Below, piece after piece: positions 8,479-17,947 of a stretch of 64,000 bases of DNA. Each line of letters opens with the position of its first letter. Within the stretch, counting starts at the first letter, position 1. Under the pieces are notes generated by a model. The model searched no databases. It saw nothing but the letters and a program-made list of their open reading frames with translations, and was not told the origin of the DNA. Source of the DNA: Tissierellales bacterium (GTDB lineage: Bacteria > Bacillota > Clostridia > Tissierellales > Sedimentibacteraceae); contig JAHDQO010000001.1 of the NCBI GenBank assembly GCA_018433765.1, positions 496,001 to 560,000 of the forward strand. The letters are read 5' to 3'. A program made the position numbers and the translations under genes.

Positions 8479-8621
8479 AATTAACCTCCTATACAGAAGC
8501 TACAGCTATTTTTATTTAGCTATTATTTATATAATGCATATTGCTATAACTCTACTGAAAATTCCTTTTAGATAAAACTTCACATAATATATTATTCAAA
8601 ACAAAAAAAATAGTTAAAACA

Positions 8622-8660
8622 GGTGTCAGGCTTGACAAGTTGACAAAATCAAGGAGATTT
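8622..8660 (+). repeat. REP-like interspersed repeat, copy A
   Basis: This intergenic copy reads GGTGTCAGGCTTGACAAG followed by TTGACAAAATCAAGGAG. It shares the GTCAGGCTTGACA core with copies near 17.9, 19.3 and 30.0 kb. The core itself is a small inverted repeat (GTCA..TGAC). The rest of the 8479-8800 gap is AT-rich with no gene seen; it must hold the promoter of the lipoprotein gene. Confidence 0.7.
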
Positions 8661-8800
8661 GATATTAAAGTTAATATTAGTTTCCTATTAGTTTCATAAC
8701 TTGGTATAATATTTATAGTATGTATTATTTATAGCCATATCAGTAGTAAGTTTTGATGAGTATAAGCTATAATATAAAGTAGAATAGAAGGAGTTTTGTG

Positions 8801-9550
8801 ATGAAAAAAATAATAATATTATTAATTTGTATTCTGATGTTGGTATCATGTACATCACAACAAGATGAGAATGAAAAAGCCTTTATAAACAATATAAAAG
8901 CATTAAAAAATGAAACTGAGATTACTTTAAATGATATTACACCTTTTGAATGGGATATAGTATACTCATTTGATAAATATACATCTAAAGAAGAAGTACA
9001 AGAGACTATTGGTTTTAAAGCTAATGTAGGAGAAACAGTAAGTGAAGGTATGCCGCATTTAGTATTTGTAAAAGACAACGAAGTTGTTTGTGAGATAATA
9101 GGTTATTCTAATAATTTAGGTGTAGATCTTAATATTTTTAGTAGTAGTATAAATGCAAGCGACAATATTGTTTTCAAAGTGAAAAATACAAGTGATATTG
9201 TATGTTTATCAGAAAAAACTATTGACTTAACACAAAAGGAAATATGGAGTACTATTGAAAATAAAGAGTGGAGTACATTCGAATGTGGGTGGAATTGTGG
9301 ATATGGGATATATTTTTATACCGAGAATGATACAAAGTATGCTCTCTGCAAGACTTACGGTAGTGGTTTGCCTGTTGTTAATACATATAAGTCCGAAGTT
9401 AAGCTAAAAGATAATATGATATATTTAGATTTTCCAGTACATTTAATAGAGGGAACGAATATTTCAGATGAAGTCATTGAAATTGTACTTGTATACAAAG
9501 ATAATATTTTGTATTTTGGAGATATAAAACTTCACATTTTGGGCAGTTAG
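8801..9550 (+). CDS. Putative lipoprotein of unknown function
   Basis: A 249-residue protein with a lipoprotein signal: MKKIIILLICILMLVSC, lipobox LVSC with Cys at about residue 17, followed by a polar linker. It should be anchored to the outer face of the membrane. The mature part is beta-rich, with two cysteines in the short stretch FECGWNCGYG (about residue 163), which could bind metal or form a disulfide. No family was recognised. The ATG at 8801 follows AAGGAG by 7 bases. It appears monocistronic and is followed by a hairpin-forming degenerate repeat. Confidence 0.7.
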   Translation: MKKIIILLICILMLVSCTSQQDENEKAFINNIKALKNETEITLNDITPFEWDIVYSFDKYTSKEEVQETIGFKANVGETVSEGMPHLVFVKDNEVVCEIIGYSNNLGVDLNIFSSSINASDNIVFKVKNTSDIVCLSEKTIDLTQKEIWSTIENKEWSTFECGWNCGYGIYFYTENDTKYALCKTYGSGLPVVNTYKSEVKLKDNMIYLDFPVHLIEGTNISDEVIEIVLVYKDNILYFGDIKLHILGS

Positions 9551-9608
9551 AACTTATAATAAAAACTTGGGATTTTGTTAAATCAATAATGTAAGAAAAA
9601 AAGAATAA

Positions 9609-9655
9609 GGCTTGAAAAATTAATAAATTAAGTAGATTTATCAATTTTTCAAGTC
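9609..9655 (+). repeat. Degenerate REP-like repeat forming a long hairpin
   Basis: GGCTTGAAAAATTAATAAAT (from 9609) is nearly complementary to the segment ending in ATTTATCAATTTTTCAAG (9636-9653). The sequence looks like a decayed form of the GTCAGGCTTGACAAG family seen elsewhere in the window. It lies after the lipoprotein gene and could serve as a transcription stop. Confidence 0.5.
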
Positions 9656-9704
9656 ATAATGAGGTGCTGATAATGACAAGAAGAAATGATGTTTTAGAAC
9701 AACT

Positions 9705-11204
9705 TTAAACACTAATAAATGGCTGTTTTATTTTCTTACAAAGTCTCATGATTGTGTCTTTACCAGTAATCAGTGATGTAGGAAGACCTCCTGGTGGCTG
9801 TAACCACTGCCCACTTAAGACTATATTGTTAAGACCTTTTATGTAACCCGTGTGAACCAATGACTTTCCTGAAATGGTAGGCCAAAAACCCATAAAGGCT
9901 CCACAGTAGGAGTTACAATAACGTGCATAGGTTTGTGGTGTAGCTACATCCAGTAGTTTTAGTTTTCCTTTCATATATGGAAACCGAATTTCCATTGCAT
10001 TAATTACTTCTTCTCCAATCCGCTCTTTTTCCTTAGCATAAGCTTCTTTATCTTTGATTAAAACTTCCCACATATCTAATTCAGATTTAAATTGATTAAT
10101 GGCAAAGGTAATTACACTATGCCCCTTTGGAGCAAAACTGGGCTCGTAACCATAGTGAGTCATTTGTAAATATTCTATTGGCTTTTGGTTTTGAATAATA
10201 TCTACCGATTTTACAGGAAACTTAAGTGTCCGAGGTATATCATGCATTTCACCATCATAGCCTATTCCTATATATATGTTTGATGCCAAAGGATATATAT
10301 CTGGATTATTATACCTCTTTTCAAATTCCTGATCAGGGTAACGTCCTTTAAGAAGTTTTTCATATAAAACTTTGGCATCGCAAGCAGCAATAAAGTAATC
10401 TGCTTCAAAAGATTTTCCGCTTTTACATTTAATACCTTTTAATTTATTTCCTTTAATATTAGCTTCTACTACTTCACAGGAAGTTTCCACTGTTCCGCCT
10501 AAAGATATGTATCGCATTACCATGCGTTTAGCTAATGCCTTAGAACCTCCTTTTGGAATAGATGACTGCCCACTAGTAAAAGTACCCAGAGGAAAAATAA
10601 CAGATATTGCACTGTAATCTCCTTCTGGCATAAAGGAAGCAATTGCTTTTCTCAATGCTGGATGTTTGAATTTCATGGACAATTCCTTCACGCTAATTTT
10701 TCCGTATTTATGCATGATTGGGCTTACATTTTTCATTGAGAAAATGTATTTTATTTTTTCAAATATATTCATCATGTTGATAGGTTTTCCAGATGGTATT
10801 GAAAATGAATGTAGCTGCTTAATATCACTGCAAAATTCTTCTATTTGTTCTATATCTTCTGGTGATATTTCTAGCCAACTTGACTTAAGTTGGTTAAGTT
10901 GCCGATAAAAATTAACGGTTATGCCGACATGCTCAACAGCCATAAAACTTTCAGGGTGGTGTATCTCAACCCCATCTAGAGCACCAACAGTGGTCCACAT
11001 ATTATAAATTGGGGTTCCTTTTTTTGTTCCCACAAGCCAGTGGATACAACCATCTATATGGTAACCTTGTCGATCCCAGCCTGTACACTCGCCACCTAAT
11101 GTATGGTGCTTTTCCACTATAGTGCTATCAAAGCCATTTTTCTGGGCAAAGATACCAGCACTTAACCCAGCAATTCCTCCTCCAATTATAATTATTTTTT
11201 TCAT
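9705..11204 (-). CDS. FAD-dependent phytoene desaturase-like oxidoreductase
   Basis: A 499-residue flavoprotein of the CrtI/CrtISO/retinol saturase-like amine oxidase group. The N-terminal dinucleotide motif IIIIGGGIAGLSAGIFA is followed by the acidic VEKHHTLGGECTGW segment that contacts the FAD ribose. The C-terminus has the second FAD-binding block (NIVLSGQWLQPPGGLPTSLITGKDT). Such enzymes saturate, desaturate or isomerise polyenes or other hydrophobic substrates; the substrate here is unknown. Its ATG overlaps the TGA of the TetR gene (ATGA), so the two are translated from one message and the regulator probably controls this enzyme. No carotenoid synthesis genes are nearby. Confidence 0.8.
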   Translation of the reverse strand: MKKIIIIGGGIAGLSAGIFAQKNGFDSTIVEKHHTLGGECTGWDRQGYHIDGCIHWLVGTKKGTPIYNMWTTVGALDGVEIHHPESFMAVEHVGITVNFYRQLNQLKSSWLEISPEDIEQIEEFCSDIKQLHSFSIPSGKPINMMNIFEKIKYIFSMKNVSPIMHKYGKISVKELSMKFKHPALRKAIASFMPEGDYSAISVIFPLGTFTSGQSSIPKGGSKALAKRMVMRYISLGGTVETSCEVVEANIKGNKLKGIKCKSGKSFEADYFIAACDAKVLYEKLLKGRYPDQEFEKRYNNPDIYPLASNIYIGIGYDGEMHDIPRTLKFPVKSVDIIQNQKPIEYLQMTHYGYEPSFAPKGHSVITFAINQFKSELDMWEVLIKDKEAYAKEKERIGEEVINAMEIRFPYMKGKLKLLDVATPQTYARYCNSYCGAFMGFWPTISGKSLVHTGYIKGLNNIVLSGQWLQPPGGLPTSLITGKDTIMRLCKKIKQPFISV

Positions 11205-11779
11205 TGTTTGTTTTCTCCCCGTTTTATTTTTTGAATAAGCAAAAGCTCTTTACCAGTTTCCATAAATAGCTCTTCAACTTCTTCTTCATTGAGCCAAGAT
11301 GGTATATGTCCATTTGCAACCATTGTTGATAGTCCTGTTTGTAAAGCTCTCATTTTAAATAGTAGTCTTTGTCTTTCATCAACTGTCCAATTATGCATCG
11401 ATTCGTCTTCAGCCATTGCTTTAAGTATTGTTTTTTCTACTATTTCATAAGATTCCATGTATTTATTTGGTTTCATCATTAATTCGCGAAAAAAAACCGG
11501 ATAATTCTTTGCAAATTCTAAGCTTGCATTTCCTATATTATCAAAAATATTTAATCCTTTTTGTTTTGCCATCAGTTCGTTTGAAAGAGTAAAAACTCGT
11601 TGAATTACTGCCTCAATTAAATTTTCAATTGTTTCAAAGTTAACATATATTGGAGCAACAGAACTATTTAAGCTTTTTGCTACACTTCGTGCTGTAATAG
11701 CAGACAAACCTTTATCTTTTGCAATTTCAAATGCAGCTTCTATGATATTTTCTTTATTAAACTTAGTTTTAGGTGCCAT
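11201..11779 (-). CDS. TetR/AcrR-family repressor
   Basis: A 192-residue regulator with an N-terminal helix-turn-helix (NIIEAAFEIAKDKGLSAITARSVAKSLN, continuing through SSVAPIYVNFETIENLI), the typical first 60 residues of TetR proteins. The remainder is a helical ligand-binding domain. It is the first gene of a two-gene operon with the phytoene-desaturase-like enzyme. Two abutting palindromes lie on its own promoter, so autorepression is likely, with a hydrophobic ligand as possible inducer. Confidence 0.88.
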   Translation of the reverse strand: MAPKTKFNKENIIEAAFEIAKDKGLSAITARSVAKSLNSSVAPIYVNFETIENLIEAVIQRVFTLSNELMAKQKGLNIFDNIGNASLEFAKNYPVFFRELMMKPNKYMESYEIVEKTILKAMAEDESMHNWTVDERQRLLFKMRALQTGLSTMVANGHIPSWLNEEEVEELFMETGKELLLIQKIKRGENKQ

Positions 11780-11800
11780 ATCATTACCTCTTTTTTTAAA

Positions 11801-11857
11801 ATAACATCTGTTATATAACTATTGTTATATATTATCCTAAAACTTTTTTAATGTCAA
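11801..11857 (-). promoter_or_regulatory. tetR promoter with two abutting operators
   Basis: On the minus strand TTGACA (complement of 11852-11857) is followed after 17 bases by TAATAT (complement of 11829-11834). Immediately downstream lie two 14-bp palindromes without gap: ATAACTATTGTTAT (11815-11828) and ATAACATCTGTTAT (11801-11814). They share the form ATAAC-N4-GTTAT and cover the expected start of transcription, the standard geometry for TetR autorepression. Confidence 0.75.
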
Positions 11858-12056
11858 GTGTCATTCTATGAGTCAGAAAAAGTCGAGCTTAATAAGTATT
11901 TCTATAGTATACTAAAAAGTGGTATAATATTTATTGTGTGCATAAATTATGCAAGGGGAGTTTTTGATTTTTTTTGACAATATATCAATGAAATTAATTA
12001 TAGCATAGCTTGATAAAAACGTTGAAGACACAAAATAGATGAAGGAGTAGTTAATA

Positions 12057-12764
12057 ATGATAAATAAAATATTGCTTGTTGATGATGAGAAAAGCATTAC
12101 TTCTTTGCTTGATGATGTATTGCGAAGGGAAGGGTTTCAAGATATAAAGAAAGCATACAATGGAAAAGAAGCTATTAATATAAGTCGTGAGTATAATCCT
12201 GATATAATTATATTAGATATTATGATGCCAGACATTGATGGGTTTGAGGTATGTAAGCAAATACGTCAATTTTCCCATTGTCCTATATTATTTTTATCTT
12301 CAAAAAATGATGAACTTGATAAAATACTTGGACTTGCCATAGGTGGAGACGATTATATCACAAAGCCATTTAGTCCCCGTGAGGTAGTTTATCGTATAAA
12401 AGCACAACTTCGACGATTAGAGTATATGCATGCTGGGCATCAGAATAAAAAAAGTCAAATTAGTATTGGTTCTTTACTTGTAGACATAGAAGCCAACTGT
12501 GTGTATAAACATCAAAAAGAAATTGGTCTTACTGCTCGTGAATATAAATTGCTTTTATATTTAGCTGAAAATCCAAATAAGATCATCAGCAAAGAACGAT
12601 TGTATGAACAGGTATGGGGAGAAGATAGTTTTGGTAGTGATAATACAATGATGGTGCATATTCGTCATTTACGAGAAAAGATAGAAGATGAGCCTTCCAA
12701 TCCACGTTTACTTGTAACCATAAAGGGATTAGGGTACAAGTTGGTGAAAGATAATGAATATTAG
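12057..12764 (+). CDS. OmpR/VanR-type response regulator
   Basis: A 235-residue two-domain regulator. The receiver has the acidic pair DDE (residues 9-11), the phosphoacceptor Asp in IIILDIMMPD (about residue 53) and the Lys of ITKPF. The C-terminal winged-helix DNA-binding domain has the usual LTAREYKLLLYLAENPNKI, TMMVHIRHLREKIED and TIKGLGYKL blocks. The kinase gene overlaps its end by 11 bases. It probably regulates the downstream FMN-binding/ABC genes and responds to envelope stress; this is inferred from gene context. Confidence 0.92.
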   Translation: MINKILLVDDEKSITSLLDDVLRREGFQDIKKAYNGKEAINISREYNPDIIILDIMMPDIDGFEVCKQIRQFSHCPILFLSSKNDELDKILGLAIGGDDYITKPFSPREVVYRIKAQLRRLEYMHAGHQNKKSQISIGSLLVDIEANCVYKHQKEIGLTAREYKLLLYLAENPNKIISKERLYEQVWGEDSFGSDNTMMVHIRHLREKIEDEPSNPRLLVTIKGLGYKLVKDNEY

Positions 12765-14175
12765 GAAGTCAGCCGGCAAAAAATTTGCAATGCATATTTA
12801 TATTGTTCTTTTTCTAACACTATTTGTCTTAGGTATATTATGTATTGTATTTTTTTTATATATAGTTAATATACAAAAACCAAATGGTGAGATATCGACA
12901 AGTGCTTGGCCAAAGACATTTACAGAACATTTTTCAACAGAAATAACTTTTGTTAATGATATACCACAGATAAAAAATAGTGGAATTGAACAATTAGAGC
13001 AATATGGTTTATGGTTTCAGCTACTTGATGAAAACGGAAGTGAAATATTAGAATATAATACTCGTACAGATATAAAAACAGATTATAATGCTTTTGAACT
13101 ATTAGATATTGCAGGTGGGAAATACATAAATAAAACTGAAACTGTATTTGTTGGAATCTATTTGAAAGATGAAACAGAATGTAGATACTTAATTGGATTT
13201 CCTGTTAATATATCAAAAGTTACTATGTATTTAAATGGTGAACACTTTACAAGCGGTAAATCAATTGTAGTTATTATTTTATTTGGAGCATTTGTTTTTA
13301 TTATGCTATTAGGCTTAGCCTATGGAGTATGGATTACTAGACAGATGGGGAAAATAACAAAATCAGTGGCAGAAATAGCTTCACGTACCTATCTTCACAT
13401 AAAGCATGGAGGTGTATTTGAAGAGATTTATGCGAGGTTAAATCAATTAGATAATGAAATACAAGCTAGTGATGAGCTAAGAGATAATGATGAGCGTCTG
13501 CGTAAAGAATGGATAGAGGGTATTACTCATGATTTAAAAACACCTCTATCACCTATTAAAGGGTATGCAGAGCTACTTACCGACACACAATATCAAATTA
13601 GTACTGATGATATTCGCAAGTATGGCAACGCAATTCTAAAAAACATAAATTATACAGAGTCGTTAATCAATGACTTAAAATTAATATATCAAATGGAAAA
13701 TGGCATTGCTCCTCTCCGTATGGATAAGGTCAATATTACACGACAGTTAAAGGAAATTATTATTGATCTGTTGAATACACCTGAATATGCAGATCGTAAA
13801 ATAAACTATGTAAATGATAGCAATGAGATTTATGTACAATTGGACATATCTTTATTTCGTCGTGCTATTATAAATATTATTATTAATGCTATAATACACA
13901 ATTCACCTGAAACAGAGATATCTGTATCACTTGCATTAAAAGATAGAATTTCTATTTGCATCCAAGATAATGGAAAGGGACTTACTCTAGAAGAACAAAA
14001 GAATTTGTTTACCCGTTATTATCGTGGCACTAACACAGAAACAAAAACCGAGGGTACTGGTTTGGGAATGGGAATTGTCAAACAAATTGTTGAGTTACAC
14101 GGTGGAACAATTGAGGCTCATAGTATTTACGGTGAGGGTACAAGGATAATCATTTATCTATCTCATTCATATTAA
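12754..14175 (+). CDS. Sensor histidine kinase
   Basis: A 473-residue membrane kinase. Two transmembrane helices (about residues 12-37 and 167-190) flank a roughly 130-residue extracellular sensor. HisKA follows, with the phospho-His in GITHDLKTPLSPIKGYAELL (about residue 262), then HATPase_c with N-box NIIINAIIHNSPE, G1 QDNGKGL and G2 GTGLGMGIVKQI. It is translationally coupled to the response regulator. The architecture is that of VanS-like kinases linked to exporters or cell-wall responses. The sensor domain has no recognised fold. Confidence 0.92.
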   Translation: MNIRKSAGKKFAMHIYIVLFLTLFVLGILCIVFFLYIVNIQKPNGEISTSAWPKTFTEHFSTEITFVNDIPQIKNSGIEQLEQYGLWFQLLDENGSEILEYNTRTDIKTDYNAFELLDIAGGKYINKTETVFVGIYLKDETECRYLIGFPVNISKVTMYLNGEHFTSGKSIVVIILFGAFVFIMLLGLAYGVWITRQMGKITKSVAEIASRTYLHIKHGGVFEEIYARLNQLDNEIQASDELRDNDERLRKEWIEGITHDLKTPLSPIKGYAELLTDTQYQISTDDIRKYGNAILKNINYTESLINDLKLIYQMENGIAPLRMDKVNITRQLKEIIIDLLNTPEYADRKINYVNDSNEIYVQLDISLFRRAIINIIINAIIHNSPETEISVSLALKDRISICIQDNGKGLTLEEQKNLFTRYYRGTNTETKTEGTGLGMGIVKQIVELHGGTIEAHSIYGEGTRIIIYLSHSY

Positions 14176-14205
14176 GGTTAAATTAAGATTAATTGAAAGT
14201 AAGCT

Positions 14206-14250
14206 TAAGGCTGTAGATTTATACTATTTAGTATAGATTTACAGCTTTTT
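14206..14250 (+). terminator. Intrinsic terminator/attenuator between kinase and FMN-binding gene
   Basis: AAGGCTGTAGATTTATACT (14206-14224) pairs with AGTATAGATTTACAGCTTT (14229-14247) around a four-base loop, followed by a T-rich stretch. A strong stem here would partly separate the two-component genes from the FMN-binding/ABC genes, allowing different levels or a regulated read-through. Confidence 0.75.
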
Positions 14251-14270
14251 ATTTGTTAGGAGGTGAACAG

Positions 14271-14654
14271 GTGAAGAAAAAAACTGTTTTTGCTGTAATA
14301 ATAACAGCTATTGTATCAAGCTTTGTTGTTTTTGCTGTGTTTGCCACGATTTTAAGACCAACACCACTTGAGATAGGTAAGATTGATTTTAAATTGGTAT
14401 CGGATGGAGAATATATAGGGATTTGCCAAAACAAAATTCTCATGGCTGTTGTAAGTATTGAAGTTTGTGACAACCAAATTGTCGATATTGAAGTTTTAGA
14501 ACATAAAAAATCTTATATGGATTCTGCTACACAGATAGCTGACACTATAGTAGCAGAACAATCATTAGAAGTTGACACAATAGCAGGTGCAACACTAACT
14601 TGTGATACAGTGAAAAAAGCTATTGAGAATGCTTTATTGCAAGGATTTGAATAG
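14271..14654 (+). CDS. Small membrane-anchored FMN-binding domain protein
   Basis: A 127-residue protein with an N-terminal transmembrane helix (VFAVIITAIVSSFVVFAVFA) and one extracytoplasmic FMN-binding domain. The segment DTIAGATLTCDTVKKAIENA matches the Dxx(S/T/A)GATxT flavinylation motif of FMN-binding domains, where the last Thr carries covalent FMN. Such proteins pass electrons outside the membrane. The start is GTG at 14271, with TAGGAGGTGA ending 5 bases earlier. It sits before an FtsX-type permease, an association with no obvious redox reason. No ApbE flavin transferase is encoded nearby. Confidence 0.78.
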   Translation: MKKKTVFAVIITAIVSSFVVFAVFATILRPTPLEIGKIDFKLVSDGEYIGICQNKILMAVVSIEVCDNQIVDIEVLEHKKSYMDSATQIADTIVAEQSLEVDTIAGATLTCDTVKKAIENALLQGFE

Positions 14655-14670
14655 AAAGAGAGGTAAACTA

Positions 14671-17169
14671 ATGAAAATTGTTTTGAAATATATTATAAAC
14701 AATATTAAGGACAGAAAAATGCGAACTGCGGTTATGTTGTTGTCTATTATTCTTTCAACTACACTTCTGTTTGTATCGTTATCTATTGGTGAGAGTTATT
14801 CAGAAGCTCAGAAAAAAATGTCTCGAGGAATGGCCGGAAATGCAGAATTATCCATTTCACTTAAATCGAATATACAAGATACAAAAAACTTGATTACCAC
14901 AGATGTTATATCAAGGTTTTCTTCTATCCGTCATGTTGTAGGAATAGTTGAGACTGGCGCATTGTATAAAAAAGATGGATATTATGAAAATTTTGATATG
15001 ATAGCCGCTGACCTCACTGAGCTTTCAAAAATCAATAAACCCCGCCTGGTTAATGGAGGTGAAATTACTAATTTTACTGGTAATATAATAATATTACCGG
15101 AACGCTTTACCTCAAAGTTTGATATAGAGGAAAGTGACCCTTTTGTTATATGGATTAATGGTAAGGAATATGAATTTGTAGTTGGTCCAATAGCAGCTTA
15201 TGACACAATTTTTCTTCGCCACACTCGAGGAACCAATGCTCTTGTACCTCTTGAAACTCTATCGGCAATACTTGGTTCAGGTGATGGGTATAATAGATTA
15301 CTTATTGAACCAGCACAAGGTCTAGAAACATCCGACCTACAAGCAGAGTTAAATGAAAAACTACCAGAACAATATACTGTAAGCCGTATTGTTAATGAAA
15401 CACAGGTGGAAGCTAGCGCACGAGAAAAGTCCTTGCCATTTTTCTTAATTAGTTTCTTTTCCTTAACTATGAGTGTATTTATAATATTTAGCAGCTATAA
15501 GGTAATTACATTGGAACGCCTGCCTGTACTTGGTACATTTAGAAGTATTGGAGCTACAAAAAGAACTGTTAAAAATATTTTAATGCTAGAGAGTTTTGTT
15601 TATGGTGGATTGGGTTCGTTGCTTGGTATCCTTATTGGTCCTACTATTTTACAGTTGCTGCTTAATGGAATTAGCAATACTTTATCTCAAGGTGTGGATA
15701 TTCCAATGATTATTTCACCAATAAATATAATTATTCCGTGTGCTGTAACAATTTTTGTATCTGTGTTAAGTGCTATACTTCCAATAAAACGTGCAAGTAA
15801 ATTGCCTGTTAAGGATATCATATTGGGAACAGTGGAAGAAAAAACTGTGTCCAGAAGAAAATTGATTATGATGGGAGTTGTAGTGTTTGTACTTTCTATT
15901 ATTCTCCCATGTATCGGTCAATGTATGGCAGAAAAGGTTTTATTTCTTAGCGGTGGACTTTCAATTACAGGACTTTTGGTAGCAACTATCATTCTAATTC
16001 CAATATTTGTATCTGGGATATCTTCAATATTGGAACGAATATATGGTGCTACACTTGGCAACGAAGGACGTCTGGCGGCACGTAACATGCGGGGCAATAA
16101 AAATATTAATCAGAATATAACCTTATTGTTTATAAGTATATCAGCTATTATTGCTATTGCCACAGTAGGAAATTTTATACAGGTATATATAGGAGATGTT
16201 TTCAAAGGAGCAAAATTAGATGGATTTACACAAGCACCCATGACCCACCAATTTGTAAAAAAAATTAGTCAGTTGGATGGTGTTGATGAGATTTTGCCTG
16301 TTCATGTTTTAAATAATCAGATTTCTCTTGACGGTTCTAAGTTAACCTGTGTGGAGTGTACGGAGGATATTGCTGAATATGCTGATATGTTTGCTATGAC
16401 TTACGAGAATGAACGTGACCGTAAACAGATTGAAGAAGTATTTAAAGATGGACGAAATATATTGATGTCTAGTGATTGTATGAAACGACTGAATATTAAA
16501 GTAGGTGATACTGTCTTACTTTCGTTGGGAAGTAAAAGCTATCAATATTTTGTGCTAGGTAGTTATAAAATCCGCTTTACTAATAAAGAAGCTATTATTC
16601 CATCTTATTGTGCGACAGAGGATTTTGGTGTACACAACTATGGCATTGTAGCATATACATCATGCAAACCTGATGCTGTAATGGTACAGATACGAGATTT
16701 ATTCGGCAATAAAAACCATTGGAGCAGAACGGTTGAGGAGTTTAACAATGATGCACTTGGAACCATAAATGCTTTTTTTCAGCCTATGAGAAATTTGACA
16801 TGGTTTATATTGATATTGGCTACTGTAGGGATTATCAATAATCTTTTGATTAACCATATTCAAAAGCGACGTACTATAGCAATGTATAAATCTATAGGCA
16901 TGAGTGATTCACAGAATATTATTATGACAATAATTGAATCATTATCTGTAGGATTAATTGGAGCTTTAATAGCTATGATTGTGTCATGGTTAGAAATAAG
17001 AACTATTTTTCTTGTAGCAGGACCAAGAATATCCATAAGACCCGAACTTAAATTAAGTACTTTCTTAATAGCTGGTGCATTAGGTATTTGCATTACGTTG
17101 ATTGGGTCTGTTGTACCTATTATAAAAAACAAAAATATGAAACTTGTTGAAGAATTAAAATTTGACTAA
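14671..17169 (+). CDS. FtsX-type ABC transporter permease
   Basis: An 832-residue permease with the double FtsX/MacB layout: an N-terminal helix, a large extracytoplasmic domain (about residues 50-255), three helices (about 265-400), four more hydrophobic segments, a second external domain (about 520-690) and three C-terminal helices. The cytoplasmic FRSIGATKRTV and MYKSIGMSDSQ motifs are the coupling helices of FtsX proteins. The ATPase gene follows at once. The start at 14671 is supported by AGAGAGG; the frame extends further upstream without a ribosome site. It probably exports or senses an antimicrobial peptide or lipoprotein. Confidence 0.88.
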   Translation: MKIVLKYIINNIKDRKMRTAVMLLSIILSTTLLFVSLSIGESYSEAQKKMSRGMAGNAELSISLKSNIQDTKNLITTDVISRFSSIRHVVGIVETGALYKKDGYYENFDMIAADLTELSKINKPRLVNGGEITNFTGNIIILPERFTSKFDIEESDPFVIWINGKEYEFVVGPIAAYDTIFLRHTRGTNALVPLETLSAILGSGDGYNRLLIEPAQGLETSDLQAELNEKLPEQYTVSRIVNETQVEASAREKSLPFFLISFFSLTMSVFIIFSSYKVITLERLPVLGTFRSIGATKRTVKNILMLESFVYGGLGSLLGILIGPTILQLLLNGISNTLSQGVDIPMIISPINIIIPCAVTIFVSVLSAILPIKRASKLPVKDIILGTVEEKTVSRRKLIMMGVVVFVLSIILPCIGQCMAEKVLFLSGGLSITGLLVATIILIPIFVSGISSILERIYGATLGNEGRLAARNMRGNKNINQNITLLFISISAIIAIATVGNFIQVYIGDVFKGAKLDGFTQAPMTHQFVKKISQLDGVDEILPVHVLNNQISLDGSKLTCVECTEDIAEYADMFAMTYENERDRKQIEEVFKDGRNILMSSDCMKRLNIKVGDTVLLSLGSKSYQYFVLGSYKIRFTNKEAIIPSYCATEDFGVHNYGIVAYTSCKPDAVMVQIRDLFGNKNHWSRTVEEFNNDALGTINAFFQPMRNLTWFILILATVGIINNLLINHIQKRRTIAMYKSIGMSDSQNIIMTIIESLSVGLIGALIAMIVSWLEIRTIFLVAGPRISIRPELKLSTFLIAGALGICITLIGSVVPIIKNKNMKLVEELKFD

Positions 17170-17180
17170 TGGAGGTTATT

Positions 17181-17855
17181 ATGAATAAATATGCGATTGA
17201 AGCAAAAAACATAATAAAGGATTATATGATTGGCAATGTGGTCAATCATGTTTTACGAAATGTATCTATTGGTATTATGCCCGGTGAGTTTAGCGTTGTT
17301 ATGGGATCTTCTGGTTCCGGCAAAAGTACATTGTTATATGTTTTAGGGGGACTGGACAATCCTACTAGTGGAAATGTTTTGATGAATGGAAGAGATATAT
17401 CACAATTTGATGATACCAAGAGAAGTATTATGCGTAGGAAAGATATCGGATTTATATTTCAGTTTTACAATTTAATTCCCAATCTCAATGTTGAAGAAAA
17501 TATTCTTTTACCTGTTTTACTTGATGGTAAAAAAATAGGTAATTATAAGAAACAACTCAAAGAATTATTAGAGATTGTAAATCTTACAAACAAATGTAAT
17601 CATAAACCGCACGAATTATCGGGAGGTCAACAGCAGCGTGTAGCGATTGCACGTGCTCTCATTAACAATCCATCTATTATCTTTGCTGATGAACCTACAG
17701 GAAATCTAGATAGCAAAACCGGGACAAGTATTCTTTCCATCTTGAAAGAAATTAATTATGAAAAGAATAAGACTATTTTGATGGTTACACATTCAAAAGA
17801 AGCGGCACAGTATGGAAATAGGATGATTTATGTTCGTGACGGAATTGTGGGATAA
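17181..17855 (+). CDS. LolD/MacB-type ABC transporter ATPase
   Basis: A 224-residue ATPase with Walker [11 protein letters not shown]-loop [18 protein letters not shown], signature [15 protein letters not shown], Walker [13 protein letters not shown] and H-loop VTHS. It pairs with the preceding FtsX permease. ATG 17181 was chosen because GGAGG (17171-17175) lies 5 bases upstream; an earlier in-frame ATG at 17169 overlaps the permease stop. It closes the two-component/FMN/ABC group. Confidence 0.93.
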   Translation: MNKYAIEAKNIIKDYMIGNVVNHVLRNVSIGIMPGEFSVVMGSSGSGKSTLLYVLGGLDNPTSGNVLMNGRDISQFDDTKRSIMRRKDIGFIFQFYNLIPNLNVEENILLPVLLDGKKIGNYKKQLKELLEIVNLTNKCNHKPHELSGGQQQRVAIARALINNPSIIFADEPTGNLDSKTGTSILSILKEINYEKNKTILMVTHSKEAAQYGNRMIYVRDGIVG

Positions 17856-17856
17856 T

Positions 17857-17926
17857 TGATAAGGGAGTCAAGCTTGACAGTTGATAAGGGGGTCAGGCTT
17901 GACAAATTGACAAATTAAAGAGATAT
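17857..17926 (+). repeat. Tandem pair of REP-like repeats, copies B1 and B2
   Basis: Two successive units start TTGATAAGGGAGTCAAGCTT (17857) and TTGATAAGGGGGTCAGGCTT (17881). The second continues GACAAATTGACAAATTAAAG. They share the GTCAGGCTTGACA core with other copies in this window. They sit immediately behind the ABC ATPase stop codon. Confidence 0.75.
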
Positions 17927-17947
17927 AAATTTTATGAATATAAGTAT

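Noticed and set aside
9676-9708. Tiny frame MTRRNDVLEQL after GAGGTG following the lipoprotein gene
   Set aside because: Eleven codons with no hairpin or downstream plus-strand gene; it runs into the end of the opposite-strand oxidoreductase gene, so it is more likely chance or debris.
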